A DNA stretch of 64,000 bases, from assembly GCF_029931775.1 (NCBI RefSeq), contig NC_079321.1, positions 8,028,501 to 8,092,500 on the forward strand. Direction: 5' to 3'. The DNA comes from Euleptes europaea (taxonomy: Eukaryota > Chordata > Lepidosauria > Squamata > Sphaerodactylidae). The notes under the pieces are model-generated. The model did no database searches and was not told where the DNA came from. It saw nothing but the letters and a program-made list of their open reading frames with translations. This document shows, in pieces, positions 1-10,396 of this stretch. The position numbers and the translations under genes were made by a program. The stretch's first letter is position 1. Every line of letters begins with the position of its first letter.

Positions 1-495
1 GAAGGTGCGTGGGGGTGTGTGGAACAGATCTGTGCCTCTCAGCCGGGAGGCACAGATCTGTTTAAAGGGCCCCCGCGCGCCTTCAGGGAAGCCCCCTGAA
101 GGCGCGCGGGGGGAAACAGATCTGCTCCTTCCAGCTGGAAGGCGCAGATCTGTTCAAAGGGCAGGCAGGCGCAGGGCAAACTCCCGACCCACTGCCCCTC
201 TTCCCGGGAGTCCCGGGAGGAGGGGCGGTGGGTCTTTAACCCCCCCTGCGCCTGCCTGGCAAGTTCCTGGGACTCCCAGGAAACTGGGCAGGGTGGCCTT
301 TAAAGGCGGGAAAAGGCAGTTTCGGGGAATGCCGAATCTGCTGCATTTATTCGGCATTTGCCCGAACTCGCCAAATTTGGTGCCTCCTTTTCCCGCCTTT
401 TTTTTGAGTTCGGTTCCATCTGTACCGGAAACTGCCGAATCGGGGGAAATTCGGCAGTTTTTCGGTTCGGGTCGAACCAAATCGACAGCCCTAAT
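1..495. mobile_element. GC-rich hairpin-bearing DNA element, right part
   Basis: A series of long inverted repeats: a 14-bp stem at 25-60, a stem of about 18 bp at 71-111, a stem of about 18 bp at 115-154, and an outer stem 162-175/246-259 enclosing an inner 23-bp stem at 186-234. The last 160 bases carry TTCGG-rich text and end in CGACAGCCCTAA, which resembles the terminus (TAGGGYTGTG) of the hAT-like foldback family found at 32277, 47526 and 50137. The left end lies outside the window. Family assignment is inference. Confidence 0.5.
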
Positions 496-630
496 CACAA
501 TCCATATGGAATATTACTGTATCTTCCCAATCTGCAGGGGGTTTTATCTGTATTCTGTTTGGACTTTTGTCTAAAGCATTGTAATTATGCCAATAAAGGT
601 ATGTGTATGTGTGTGAGAGCAATCATCAAA

Positions 631-832
631 GTTGCCAGGTCCCTCTTTGCCACCGGTGAGAGGTTTTTGGGGTGGAGCCTGAGGAGGGTGGGGTTTAGTG
701 AGGGGAGGGACTTCAATGCCATAGACTCCCCCTTCCAAATGGCTAGTTTCTCCAGGGGAACTGATCTCTGTCGGCTGGAGATCAGTTGTAAGAGCGGGTG
801 ATCTCCAGCCACCACCTGGAGGTTGCCAACCC
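631..832 (+). mobile_element. hAT-type MITE, family 1
   Basis: About 200 bp with termini (C/T)AGGGTTGCCA and TGGCAACCCT(A). The body reads GCCTGAGGAGGGYGGGG, then GACTTCAATGCCATAGAGTCC, then an internal hairpin around GGAGATCAGTTGTAATAGC. No coding capacity is seen. Several other copies in the window have perfect 8-bp target duplications (20176, 28392, 37151, 54419, 58968, 61279), which is the hAT signature. The family has some 45 full or partial copies here. Confidence 0.85.
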
Positions 833-1323
833 GGCCTGAGCAGTACTGGCAGAGCGAGGGGACGCTTCAGCATAGGGCAGGCAGAGGGAAGCAGAGTCAG
901 ACTGTTGAGCGAGGGCACTTCACAAGCCCCATGGCGTGAAAAAAATTATTTGTGATTCTTCTTGTAAGTTCTCTAGTTTTCACCCCCCCTCCCCAAGCTT
1001 AAGGCAATCTGAGATCAAGAAAATAAGGGATGAGAGAGGTGGCTGTGACAGCTTTAATATCTTGCTTTTCATATATTTCCATATTACACCGTTCGCTAGG
1101 CGGAAGGCAGGGATGTGACGCAGCATCCATAGAAGGGGAAACATGCCAAAGGAGGGCTTTTGAAAACATCGGGGGAAGGGAAGGTGGAGAGGGCAGGCCT
1201 GTTAAGAAGTTCTTGCCTCCTAGGCGGGGTGAATAAAGAGGAGGCCGGCATTTCATCTTTCTCAAAGCGCAAATGCTAAGAGGAGGTTCAGCGCAATGGA
1301 ATTTCTGCACTGGAAAGTACAAA

Positions 1324-1400
1324 GAGAGCCAGTGTGGCGCAGTGGTTGAGAGCGGCGGACTCTAATCTGGAGAACCCGGTTTGATTCCCCACTCCTCATA
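1324..1400 (+). mobile_element. tRNA-headed CORE-like SINE, head only
   Basis: A-box-like GTGGCGCAGTGGTTGAGAGC and B-box-like GGTTTGATTCC are present. The copy stops after ACTCCTC, where a MITE begins, so only the tRNA-like head is left. Confidence 0.75.
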
Positions 1401-1695
1401 GAGTTGCCAGGTCCCTCTTTGCCACTGGCAGGAGGTTTTTGGGGTGGTGCCTGAGGAGGGTGGGGTCTGGGGAGGGGAGGAACTTCAGTGCCATAGAGTC
1501 CAATGGCCAAAGCGGCCATTTTCTCCAGGGGAACTAATCTCTATTGGCTGGAGATCGGTAGTAATAGCAGGAGATCTCCAGCTAGTACCCTCCACCAACC
1601 CTGCCCTCCCCAGGCTCCACCCCCAAAATTTCCAGGTATTTCCCAACCGGGAGCTGGAAAACCTACTGTTGGCCAAGGGAGACCTGGCAACCCTC
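1401..1695 (+). mobile_element. Composite of two hAT MITE pieces
   Basis: A forward family-1 MITE runs to about 1600. It is then joined to the reverse-orientation end of another copy (CCCTCCCCAGGCTCCACC to TTCCCAACCGGGAGCTGG), followed by a short GACCTGGCAACCCT end. The mixed orientation suggests recombination or nested insertion. Confidence 0.7.
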
Positions 1696-1903
1696 CATCC
1701 TCACCATCTGAGGCTAGATGCGGGGCAACCCAAGAAAGCACCTTCTTGGTCCTGATGCCTAAACTTGGGCACTCCCTCCCCAAGGAGTTTTGTCTTCCTC
1801 CCTCTATCATTATGTTCCACCCGCGGGCAAAGACTTTTTTTTTTCAGTTTGCCATTCTCTCCTTAATTCTTATTGTCCCTCCTCCCTGTTTGTGTGGCTG
1901 TGT

Positions 1904-2122
1904 GAACACATGAACACATGAAGCTGCCTAATACTGAATCAAATCCTTGGCCAATAAAAGTCAGTACTGTCTACTCAGACCAGCAGTGGCTCTCCAGGGT
2001 CTCAGGCAGAGGTCTTTCACATCACCTACTTGCCTGGTCCCTTCAACTGGAGATGCCAGGGATTGAACCTGGGACCTTCTGCACGTTAAGCAGATGCTCT
2101 ACCACTGAGCCATGGCTCCACA
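1904..2122 (-). mobile_element. tRNA-Ala-like SINE
   Basis: Read on the minus strand, this begins with a tRNA-like head (GGCTCAGTGGTAGAGCATC as A box, a GGTTCAATCCC-like B box, tRNA-Ala-like anticodon arm) and continues through ...GACCCTGGAGAGCC... to a tail GCAGCTTCATGTGTTC, here duplicated as CATGAACACATGAA. The GGC-type anticodon arm is altered in this copy. It is a SINE, not a functional tRNA gene. Confidence 0.85.
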
Positions 2123-2368
2123 GTTAGTGTTCATGTGTTTTATTTAATTGTTTCCAACATTTTACCTATGCTTATTTGTATTTTAACATTGTTTGGAGTC
2201 TTTACTGCCTTGAGAATCCTAAATTGAGCAGAAAGACAGCCTACAAATGTTTTAAATGAATTAATCAATGAAAAAAATGTAGATCACCCCTGCCCTGTCC
2301 TGCCCTGCCCTGCCCTTGGGAGTGTTTATTCTCTCTTCCCCATTTGTTTCCACTAGATTTTTGTAATA

Positions 2369-3512
2369 CGGGTTGAGTATCCCTTATCCGGACTGCGTGG
2401 TACAAGAAGTGGTCCGTATTTCAGATCTTTCTGTATATTGGTATATTTTTGAATTTTTGCATATACAACATGAGATATCTCGGGGATGGGACCCAAATTC
2501 ATGTTTTTCAGGCTGGTCCATTGCTCATCTCTGTTGTATTCTTGATGACTTTATTTCAAATATTGAAGAAAAAAGTATACAATCACATGGTTACAAGATC
2601 ATATTATTAGTTGTTTGTTGCTGAGTTGACTTTTATATACACTTTATACACATAGCCAGAATGTAATTTTAAACAATATTTTTAATCATTTTGTGTACAT
2701 TGAACCATCAGAAAGCAAAGGTGTCACTACCTCACCAGAAGGCCTGTAGCAGCTGTTAAACAAGAGCAGCAACAAACAAGCTCAGTCTCCACCTACGGTG
2801 CAGGGTACACTGTATTTTATTATTATTATTATTTTGTGTTAAGTGCTGTCAAGTCACTTCCAACTCATGGTGACCCTATGAATCAATGTCCTCCAAAATG
2901 TCCTATCTTTGACAGCCTTGCTCAGATCTTGCAAATTGAGGGCTGTGGCTTCCTTTATTGAGTCGACCCATTGCTTGTGGGGTCTTCCTCTTTTCCTGCT
3001 GCCCTCAACTTTTCCTAGCTTGATGGTCTTTTCCAGTGACTCTTGTCTTCTCATGTGACCAAAATACGACAGCCTCAGTTTAGTCATTTTAGCTTCTAGG
3101 GTCAGTTCAGGCTTGATTTTATCTAGAACCCACTGATTTGGGGGTTTTTTTTTTGGCAGTCCGTGGAATCCGTAACCCTCTCCTCCAACACCACATTTCA
3201 AAGGAATCGACTTTCTTCCTATCAGCTTTCTTCATTGTCCAGCTTTCACACCCATACATAGTAACAGGGAATACGATGGCATGAATTAACTTGATCTTGG
3301 TGGCCAGTGACACATCCTCACACTTCAAAATCTTTTCTAGCTCCTTCTTGGCTGCCCTTCCCAGTCTCAATCTCCTTCTGATTTCTTGGCTGCTTTAGGT
3401 GAGAGGAAACATTGGAAGCAGGCAGCACGGATCTGCCTGCATGTCGGTTCGAAGGGTCCAGTTTTCGGATCAGTCCCGATATGGGATGTCCAGATAAGGG
3501 ATGCTCTTCCTG
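2369..3512. mobile_element. Tigger/pogo-like DNA transposon remnant, split by BovB
   Basis: TIRs GGTTGAGTATCCCTTATCC and GGATAAGGGATGCTCTTCC (with mismatches) are flanked by TA at 2367 and 3513, as in Tc1/mariner/pogo elements. The internal text ACATGAGATATCTCGGGGATGG and GTACATTGAACCATCAGAAA closely recalls a mammalian Tigger-type consensus I know, although I cannot fix the subfamily. A BovB copy occupies about 2813-3400. No transposase frame is visible. Confidence 0.7.
2813..3400 (-). mobile_element. BovB (RTE-clade) LINE, 3' end
   Basis: The minus strand encodes the C-terminal region of a BovB reverse transcriptase polyprotein. Recognisable pieces are MYGCESWTMKKADRKKVDSF at about 3190-3270 and KLRLSYFGHMRRQESLEKT with KRGRPHKQWVDSIKEAT at about 2940-3090. 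These are the family's usual last 150 residues. The frame is shifted near 3150. The element ends with GACTTGACAGCACTT and an ATT-rich tail. 5' truncated. Confidence 0.9.
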
Positions 3513-3559
3513 TATCCCTCTGTGAGACAAAAGTGGCATATAAATTAACTAAATAAATT

Positions 3560-4475
3560 AAATAAAAATGAGACAGAACTCAACTTTGCTTCTCCCTAGG
3601 TGGCCTTTGCTGATTAGCTGATTCTTCCTCTTCCCAGTTTGCCACACACTGGTAGGCGAAGCCTGTATTTTTTTTATACAGCTCAGATACATGGTGCGCT
3701 TGTACATTTGCATATTACGAATGGATTATCTTCTCTTTCTTTAAAAGGCAAGATTTGCCTCCAGGTGTCCAAATTAATGAGATGAAACACCTTAACGTAT
3801 GCCATAACAGTTGCGCTGACTTTTGTTTAGCATTTTGATTATAAAATAGGGGAAATGGTACATTAACTTTGTTTTGAGGAAAAAGATTTTTCCGAACACT
3901 CTGTTTATTAAGCTGTTACCGCAGCGAGATTTGAAACATATGCTACATTTATAATTGACTTATTAAAACTTATACGTGGTAAATGATTGCAGTATTACCC
4001 ACGGGCTATCGAATCATCAAAATATATAACGGCACTAAATCGGTTGTATTCAGAAATGGGAGGGTTTTTTTTTTTAAAGGGTTGGGGTTTCTTTTCTAAC
4101 AGCATTTTCTTTTTCAACATTCTGCTCACCAGCAAAAGGCTGCTGAAACACACAGTAAGGAAAGTCAGGAGGATCAACCGGTGCTGTGCTGAGAAATGCC
4201 TCTTGTTAATATCACACGTCGGACTATTCAATCCAGGGCCTTGGCCCCCGTCGTTTATCGAGAGTAGAAGGCCTTCGGGTCTACGGAATGATTTGACACT
4301 TTTTCCCCATTGTTGCGAGATTATGTAATCAATTTCACTGGTAGATTAATAAGGTAAATCTTAGTGGGTTAATTGGCAGGAGCCAATTTTAATGAATTTG
4401 TACAAACAACTATCACTGGGGCCGTGCTGACTGTCCGCCCTCCCCCTGTTGCTCTTTTGTTTGCAGGCTCATTTC
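3560..4475. other. Unique AT-rich sequence
   Basis: After a short ATAAATTAACTAAATAAATT repeat tail no known repeat is seen. The stretch 3890-4060 (TAAGCTGTTACCGCAGCGAG, TAATTGACTTATTAAAAC) has the look of conserved non-coding DNA with homeodomain-type TAAT cores, but there is no gene-like frame. Confidence 0.4.
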
Positions 4476-4477
4476 TT

Positions 4478-5095
4478 TGGCCATTTATGCACGGCTGTTT
4501 CTTTGCAGTCACCCAACTGACTACTTTGGGGCTTTGCTTTGATTATGCTTGCGTGGTGTAGTGGTTAAGAGAGGTGGTTTGGAGCAGTGGAGTCTGATCT
4601 GGAGAACCGGGTTTGATCCCCCGCATGAGTGGCGGAGGCTAATCTGGTGAACTGGATTTGTTTCCCCACTCCTACCCATGAAGCCAGCTGGGTGACCTTA
4701 GGCAAGTCACAGCTCTGTTAGAGCTCTCTCAGCCCCACCTACCTCACAGGGTGTCTGTTGTGGGGAGGGGAAGGGAAGGGGATTATAAGCCGGTTTGAGT
4801 CTCCCTTAAGTGGTCGAGAAAGTGGGCATATAAAAAACAACTATCCTCCTCCTCCTCCCATTTTCCAACCACCAGAGGTCACTTTGCTCTTCCCACGTGT
4901 TTCCATGCGTTTTGCCGGCGTTTTCTGGATTTGTGTTTAGTCAACATCCAGAAAACGCAGACAAAATTTGCAGTAATGTGCAGGAAAGTGAGGCAACCTC
5001 TGAGGGTTGGAAAATGCAAGCATAATCAAAGCAAAGCCCCAAAATAGTCAGCGGAGCGACCCTGAGGAAACAGCCTTGCATAGATGGCCTTACAG
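4478..5095. mobile_element. Foldback DNA element (GGCCATTTATGCA termini), split by a SINE
   Basis: The left arm GGCCATTTATGCACGGCTGT...GGGGCTTTGCTTTGATTATG (4478-4552) matches the reverse complement of CATAATCAAAGCAAAGCCCC...AACAGCCTTGCATAGATGGCC (about 5020-5095). The palindrome centre lies near 4940 (TTTTCTGGAT...ATCCAGAAAA). A SINE interrupts the left arm. It shares its terminus with the elements at 9095 and 26958. Confidence 0.75.
4549..4858 (+). mobile_element. tRNA-headed CORE-like SINE, full length
   Basis: The head has an A box (GTGGTGTAGTGGTTAAGAG) and a B box (GGTTTGATCCC). A body GGTGACCTTAGGCAAGTCAC...CCTACCTCACAGGGTGTCTG follows, strongly like the MIR/CORE-SINE core. It ends with GTAAGCCGGTTTGAGTCTCC...ATATAAAAAAC and a CTC-rich tail. 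Short, non-coding, RNA polymerase III type. It is inserted in the foldback element. Confidence 0.85.
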
Positions 5096-5109
5096 TTCTG
5101 GTTACAGAG

Positions 5110-5245
5110 AACTCTGAGAACATTTATTTATTTACTTAAAACATTTATTAGCCTCATTCCCTCCTTACGGAGCTCAAGGTGGCTTATAATATAGATAGAA
5201 TACATCAAATAGAGTACATAAAATACAAAATTTAAAACCACAGTT
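5110..5245. repeat. Unclassified interspersed repeat (LINE-tail-like)
   Basis: ATTTATTTATTTACTTAAAAC is followed by GGAGCTCAAGGTGGCTTATA and AATACAAAATTTAAAACCAC. Similar text (CAGAGCAGCTTACAGAGG) occurs at 30400. Probably a LINE 3' end, with no family assigned. Confidence 0.5.
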
Positions 5246-5264
5246 TAAGAACTGCTAGTAACTT

Positions 5265-5600
5265 AGAGCCAGCATGGTGTAGTGGTTAAGAGCGGTGGTT
5301 TGGAGTGGGGGACTCTAATCTGGAGAACTGGGTTTGAATCCCTACTCCTCCATATGAGTGGCAGACGCTAATCTGGTGAACTGGGTTGGTTTCGCCACTC
5401 CTACACATGAAGCCATCTGGGTGACCTTGGGCTAGTCACAGCTCTCTCAGCCCCACCTACCTCCCAGGTTGTCTGTTGTGGGGATGGGGAGGGAAGGTGA
5501 TTGTAAGCCGGTTTGATTCTTCCTTAAGTGGTAGAGAAAGTCAGCATATAAAAACCAACTCTTCTCCTTCTTCATCATCAACCTCATCATCATCATCAAA
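5265..5600 (+). mobile_element. tRNA-headed CORE-like SINE
   Basis: A full copy from GAGCCAGCATGGTGTAGTGG to the tail. The tail has drifted from CTT repeats to a TCATCATCA run at 5567-5600. Confidence 0.85.
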
Positions 5601-6100
5601 CATGGTCCTGAATAAAACGGTCTTCTTCAGCGGCCTCCTAAAGATTGAAAGATGCGAGACACACCTCTTGGGAAGGTTGTTCCATAAACGTGGGACTGTC
5701 ACTGAATAGGCCCCCTCTCTTGTACCCACAGGGTTGCCAACCTCCAGGTAGCAGCTGGAGATCTCCTGATCTCCAGCCAACAGAGATGAGTTCACCTGGA
5801 GAAAATGGCCATTTTGGCAATTGGACTCTATGGCATTGAAGTCCCTCCCCTCCCCAAACCCTGCCCTTCTCAGGCTCCGCCCCAAAAACCTCCTGCCTGT
5901 GGCAAAGAGGGGCCTGACAACCCTTTGTGTCCACCAGATGAGCTTCTTTGACTGGTGAGACAGTCAGGAGGGCCCCTCTCCATGATCTTAATTCCCAGGC
6001 AGAGACATATGGGAGAAGATTGTTCTTCGGATACCCTGGACCCAAGCTACGTAGGGCTTTAAAGGTCAAAACCAACACCTTCAATTGTGGTAGCATTTGT
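5600..6100 (-). mobile_element. L2-like LINE, RT C-terminal fragment, split by a MITE
   Basis: The minus strand reads LVLTFKALRSLGPGYPKNNL (about 6000-6075), then, across the MITE and in another frame, VPRLWNNLPKRCVSHLSIFR with RPLKKTVLF (about 5615-5690). This is the order expected for the end of an L2-type ORF (tyKAL...GPgYL...lWNsLP...FKr.LKthLF). Degenerate. Confidence 0.7.
5729..5925 (-). mobile_element. hAT-type MITE inserted in L2
   Basis: Runs from CAGGGTTGCCAACC to TGACAACCCTT. The flanking 8-mers TGTACCCA and TGTGTCCA match at 6 of 8 positions. The L2 fragment continues on both sides, so this is a clean insertion. Confidence 0.85.
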
Positions 6101-6215
6101 AAAACTGTAAATTTTCCAAGTGAGTTGAAAGAGGCACTAGTGCAGCCTCTGTTGGAAAAGACTCCCTGGATAAGAATTACCTGGCAAATTATAGATTGGT
6201 GTCAAATCAGGGTTG
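6100..6215 (+). mobile_element. L2-like LINE RT fragment
   Basis: Plus-strand text ELKEALVQPLLEK and, after a frame change, NYRLVSN resembles the region around NYRPVSN of L2/CR1-type reverse transcriptases. Very short, opposite strand to the neighbouring L2 piece. Confidence 0.5.
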
Positions 6216-6261
6216 GGGGGAAAAGATGATTAAATGGGTGGTGGCTGAGTAAGTATATCAG

Positions 6262-6642
6262 GAGGGTGAGAGATTCAAAACTGATAAAAGGAAGTACTTC
6301 TTCACACAACGCACAGTTAAATTGTGGAACTCCCTGCCTCAGGATGTGGTGGCTGCCAACTAGGAGGGCTTTAAGAGGGATGTGGACATGTTCATGGAAG
6401 AGAGGGGTATTAATGGCTACTAGTCAAAATGGATACTAGTCATGATGCATACCTATTCTCTCCAGGATCAGAGGTGCATGCCTAATATATTAGGTGCTGT
6501 GGAACACGGGCAGGATGGTGCTGCTGCAGTCATCTTGTCTGTGGGCTTCCTTGAGGCACCTGGTTGGCCACTGTGTGAACAGACTGCTGGACTTGATGGG
6601 CCTTGGTCTGATCCAGCATGGCTTTTCCTATGTTCGTACGTC
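6262..6642 (+). mobile_element. CR1-type LINE 3' end
   Basis: Codes KRKYFFTQRTVKLWNSLPQD, followed by the 3' region CATACCTATTCTCTCCAGGATC...GACTTGATGGGCCTTGGTC and a tail CCTATGTTCGTACG. The same 3' region recurs at 22665, 31232, 31463, 59640, 62340 and 63184. Confidence 0.8.
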
Positions 6643-6644
6643 CC

Positions 6645-6735
6645 CCTTTTCTCCAGGGGGAACTGATCTCTGTAGTCTGGAGAAAAGCTGTAATTCCAGG
6701 GGATCCCCAGGTCCCACCTGGAGGCTGGGGACAAT
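6645..6735 (+). mobile_element. hAT MITE fragment (GGGGATCCCC variant)
   Basis: TTTTCTCCAGGGGGAACTGA to CCCACCTGGAGGCTGG. Only the right half of a MITE subfamily is present. Confidence 0.55.
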
Positions 6736-6739
6736 TATA

Positions 6740-7690
6740 TGGAATTCTGAATAATTCTTGTTCGACCCGGTCCATTTAGCAGAGTTCTGCTCACAGTGGC
6801 GAGTTTGCATTAGTCGCAGTACAGAAGCCAAACATGTCCTTGTGTCCCGAGGTTAAAATATATCACCTTCCATCTTGTAGAAATTTGCCTGCCGAGGGAT
6901 GATTTATAAATGATTCAGTAACAGATGATGTTATAACGAAAGCAGTGGGAGTTTTGAAATACCTACATCAGTTTAGGCTTGTGCTTATTTCAAAAAAAGC
7001 TCTGATCTAGCTTGGATTTTTGGCAGGCTCAACATGAGCCCAACATGAACCACTGCAAATCAAAGCTTATTTTGAAAGTAAAACTTGGAATATTTCCAAT
7101 TCCAATTAAAACACATTTGATGTCTTTTGGACTTATAGTTTTTTTGGGGGTAAAAAACCCCCTTCTTGCTAACCCTCATATAGACCTGTCCACGGTAAAC
7201 CGAACCTACCAAGAATGAATTAAATGACTAAAACTCCGGGCCTTTATTTTCTTTCTTTTTAAAGATTAAAATGCTCATTTTTTCATACACTTTCCCTTGC
7301 GCTCTGTGTCAGCAAGACAAAGGAATCAGCATACCCATTCTTTATTGGATAATATTAATATCACCCCCTATACTGCAAACGGTTCAGAACATATAAAAGA
7401 GAAGAAAAAGAAAGAACTCACTGCAAAAATAAAGGAAGTTTGTAAAATGGAATTTCTCTTGCAAGGATCTTTTTAACCAACAACATTATTTATTGTTAAC
7501 ATCAGTGGTGTGCAAAAAAATCAAAGGCACACAACCAGTCGCCTGTGCAATCTAAATATTTTAGTAGCAATTGATGATTGTCATTTAATTCTACATCTCA
7601 CTGAGAAAAATGTTTTGAAAAATAAGCAAGCAACCTAATGAAGATTTTCCATTTATTTGGATGGTCTCCATCTCTCCACTGTGAATGGTC
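6740..7690. other. Unique AT-rich sequence
   Basis: No repeat family or coding frame recognised. It ends in a short TG run at 7693-7709 that is the tail of the next BovB copy. Confidence 0.4.
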
Positions 7691-7692
7691 TC

Positions 7693-7905
7693 TTGTGTGT
7701 GTGTGTGTTAAGTGCCGTCAAGTCGCTTCCGACTCATGGTGACCCTATGAATCAATGTCCTCCAAACCATCCTATCCTTAACAGCCTTGCTCAGATCTTG
7801 CAAATTGAGGGCTGTGGCTTCCTTTACTGAGTCCATCTCTTGTTGGGTCTTCCTCTTTTCCTGCTGCCCTCAACTTTTCCTAGCATGATTGTCTTATTCC
7901 AGTCT
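7693..7905 (-). mobile_element. BovB LINE 3' end, short
   Basis: TG-rich tail, then AAGTGCCGTCAAGTCGCTTC and the segment encoding KRKTQQEM...SIKEAT on the minus strand. Truncated after about 200 bp. Confidence 0.85.
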
Positions 7906-8065
7906 TATTTAATGGTGTCTTATTTCCCATCTATTAATTGTGGGAAATAGATCATTAATATCCAAACCAAATGAATTAATATATTTAATGCACCATAAGC
8001 ATTATGTCTCTTATTCAATAAGAAGACACGAAGTCTTTGGGCACCTTGGACTATGTGAGCACTTA

Positions 8066-8620
8066 GCATTATAATGCTGGAAGAGGCCATACAGGCAAAC
8101 TAGTCCAACCCCCTGCTCAATGCAGGATCAGCCGCCCTAGAGCATCCCTGACAAGTGTTCGTCCAGCTGCTGCTTGCAGACTGCCATTGAGGGGAAGCTC
8201 ACCATCTCCCTGGGAAGCCAATTCCACTGCTGAACTACTTTTACTGTAAAAACAAAACAAAACACAACTCTTAATGTCCAGCCTGTAATATAAACCCATT
8301 ATTGTGAGTCCTATCTTCTGCTGTCAACAGGAACAGCTCCCTGCCCTCCTCTAAGTGACAGCCTTTCAAAGAGAGCAATCATGTCTCCCCTCAAACTCCT
8401 CTTCTCCAGAATGAACATCCCCAGGCCCCTCAGCCTTTCCTTGTAGGACTTGGTCTCCAGGCCCCTGATCATCCTTGATGCTCTCTTCAGCATCCACTCC
8501 ATTCTGTCCACATCCTTTCTTAAGTGAGGCCTCCAAAACTTCACACAGCACTCCAGGTGTGGCCTGACCAATGCGGCGTGCAGTGGGTCTATGACATCTT
8601 GCGATTCACTTAAACCACAA
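8066..8620 (-). mobile_element. CR1 LINE 3' end
   Basis: The minus strand encodes MVRPHLECCVKFWRPHLRKD, RMIRGLETKSYKERLRGLGM and EKRSLRGDMIALFERL, the typical C-terminal block of CR1 ORF2. The 3' UTR text AGTCCAACCCCCTGCTCAAT lies at 8110. The 3' end points left. Confidence 0.85.
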
Positions 8621-8766
8621 CAAAGTTGGTAGCAGTTAAGGAGGGTTCTTCACACCTTCTGAATTCAACACTTGTATTAGATTTGTCCTGACATGGTTCC
8701 ATGCAGGCCAAGCTGAGATATGGAGCTTGATGTGTATGAATGGCAGCAACTAAATGGGGTGAGGTG

Positions 8767-8822
8767 GATAAGAACATAAGAAAGGCGATGCTGGATCAGA
8801 CCAAGGTCCATCAAGTCCAGTG
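8767..8822 (-). mobile_element. CR1-type tail fragment
   Basis: ATAAGAACATAAGAAAGGCG, then GGATCAGACCAAGGTCCATC. Only the last 55 bases of the element are present. Confidence 0.7.
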
Positions 8823-8998
8823 GCTGGAAATCTTCTGCTAGTACAGCTGATCTCCAAGTGATAGAAATCAGTTCCCCTGGAGGAAATGGCTGCATTGGCA
8901 GTTGGATTATGGAATTGAAGTCCCTCCCCTCTCCGAACCCCACCCTCCTCAGGCCCCACCTCCAAAATCTCCATGTATTTCCCAGCTTGGAGCTGGCT
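8821..8998 (-). mobile_element. hAT-type MITE, partial
   Basis: Reverse-orientation MITE body from TGGCTGGAAATCTTCTGC to TTTCCCAGCTTGGAGCTGG. Both terminal motifs are lost or altered. Confidence 0.75.
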
Positions 8999-9610
8999 TG
9001 AGAAGAAAGCCTGAAAATATGGCTGCAGAATGAGAGGGGGAAAAACCCTCAGAAGCCCAAGGACTAGAGACATGTCATTAAAGAAAACAAATACAGGTCG
9101 CTTATGCATGGAAGTTTTACCTGAGGTTTGTTGCTTGCTGGACCCACACTTTCTTCTCGCGAAGCTATGCACCAGCAGTCTCCAAGCTCAAATCAAGAAG
9201 CATTGGAGTCCCTGCCCCTTGAAATGCCACTTTGTAACTGGCTGTAGTACTTAGAAGTTCACCCCCCCCCCAAACCCAAGTGCCAGGTCAAAAAGCATTT
9301 TAAAAACCCAAAACAAAACAGAGCTCCCTAAAAGGAATATTGGGGGGGGGGGGGCAAGCCTCATTTCCAAATGCCTCTCTTTGGCTCAGAAAGAACTCCC
9401 CGGAAGCAGGAAGCATTTGAATCCCCGCCTCTTGACATGCTTTGTAATTGGCTGTAGTTCTTTCAGTGAGAGAAACTTCCCTCCCCCAAGCTTCCTTATC
9501 TCAAGCTTTACCTTATGCATGGAGATTTCAAACGGGCTGAGCTCAGGGGAAATGGAAGAATTGGGTTACTAGAGGGATGGGAGGTCCCGGGATTTGTGAG
9601 CGCTGGCAGG

Positions 9611-10396
9611 TAGGGTTGCCAGCTCCAGGTTGGGAAATACCTGGAGATTTTGGGGGTGGAGCCTGAGGAGGGCAGGGTTTGGGGAGGGGGAGGGACTTCA
9701 ATGCCATAGAGTCCAATTGCCAAAGCGGCCATTTTCTCCAGGGGGAACTGATCTCTATCAGCTGGAGATCAGTTGTAATAGCAAGAGATCTCCAGCTACC
9801 ACCTGGAGGTTGGAGCAACCCAAAACAGCACTATGACAATATAAGGCAAATAAGTGAATTTTATAAAGTGCAAAGTGAATAAATATATACAGCATATACA
9901 AATAGGAGTACAAGACAGATACAAAATTTACAAAAGCAATCCAATGAATATGACTTGTCCAAAGGATATCACGGATCCTAATTCAACAGGTAAGTCAAGG
10001 TATATCACCAATTAGGTTATCATTTGATGTAAAGGTTTTTTGACATCTTTTTCCTGTGGCTTTGCTCCAATAACTGAAACCTAAAAATAATTTTAAAAGA
10101 CTCAAAAAACCTTTACATCAAATGATAACCTAATTGGTGATATACCTTGACTTACCTGTTGAATTAGGATCCGTGATATCCTTTGGACAAGTCATATTCA
10201 TTGGATTGCTTTTGTAAATTTTGTATCTGTCTTGTACTCCTATTTGTATATGCTGTATATATTTATTCACTTTGCACTTTATAAAATTCACTTATTTGCC
10301 TTATATTGTCATAGTGCTGTTTTGGGTTGCTCCAATTATCCTCACAGCACTGAGCCTTTATTTCTTATGTATGACCACCTGGAGGTTGGCAACCCT
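9611..10396 (+). mobile_element. hAT-type MITE split by a PLE
   Basis: TAGGGTTGCCAGCTCCAGG to CCACCTGGAGGTTGG (9813), then resumes at 10374 and ends in GGTTGGCAACCCTA. The 16 bases ACCACCTGGAGGTTGG occur on both sides of the insert. Confidence 0.9.
9814..10373 (+). mobile_element. Penelope-like element with near-perfect inverted arms
   Basis: Arms 9814-10043 and 10102-10331 are 230 bp each and read as perfectly complementary. A 58-base loop separates them. A one-sided extension (10332-10373) follows, and a 16-bp target duplication flanks the whole. No protein is encoded. The extension, read in reverse, has AATAAAGGCTCAGTGCTGT, close to the extension at 57150 (AATAGGCTCTGTGCTGT). PLE assignment rests on this shared architecture. 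Confidence 0.7.

Noticed and set aside
9814-10331. Assembly of a LTR-type element from the long terminal repeats
   Set aside because: The repeats are inverted and carry no LTR-type ends, primer site or gag/pol text; the plan fits PLEs.
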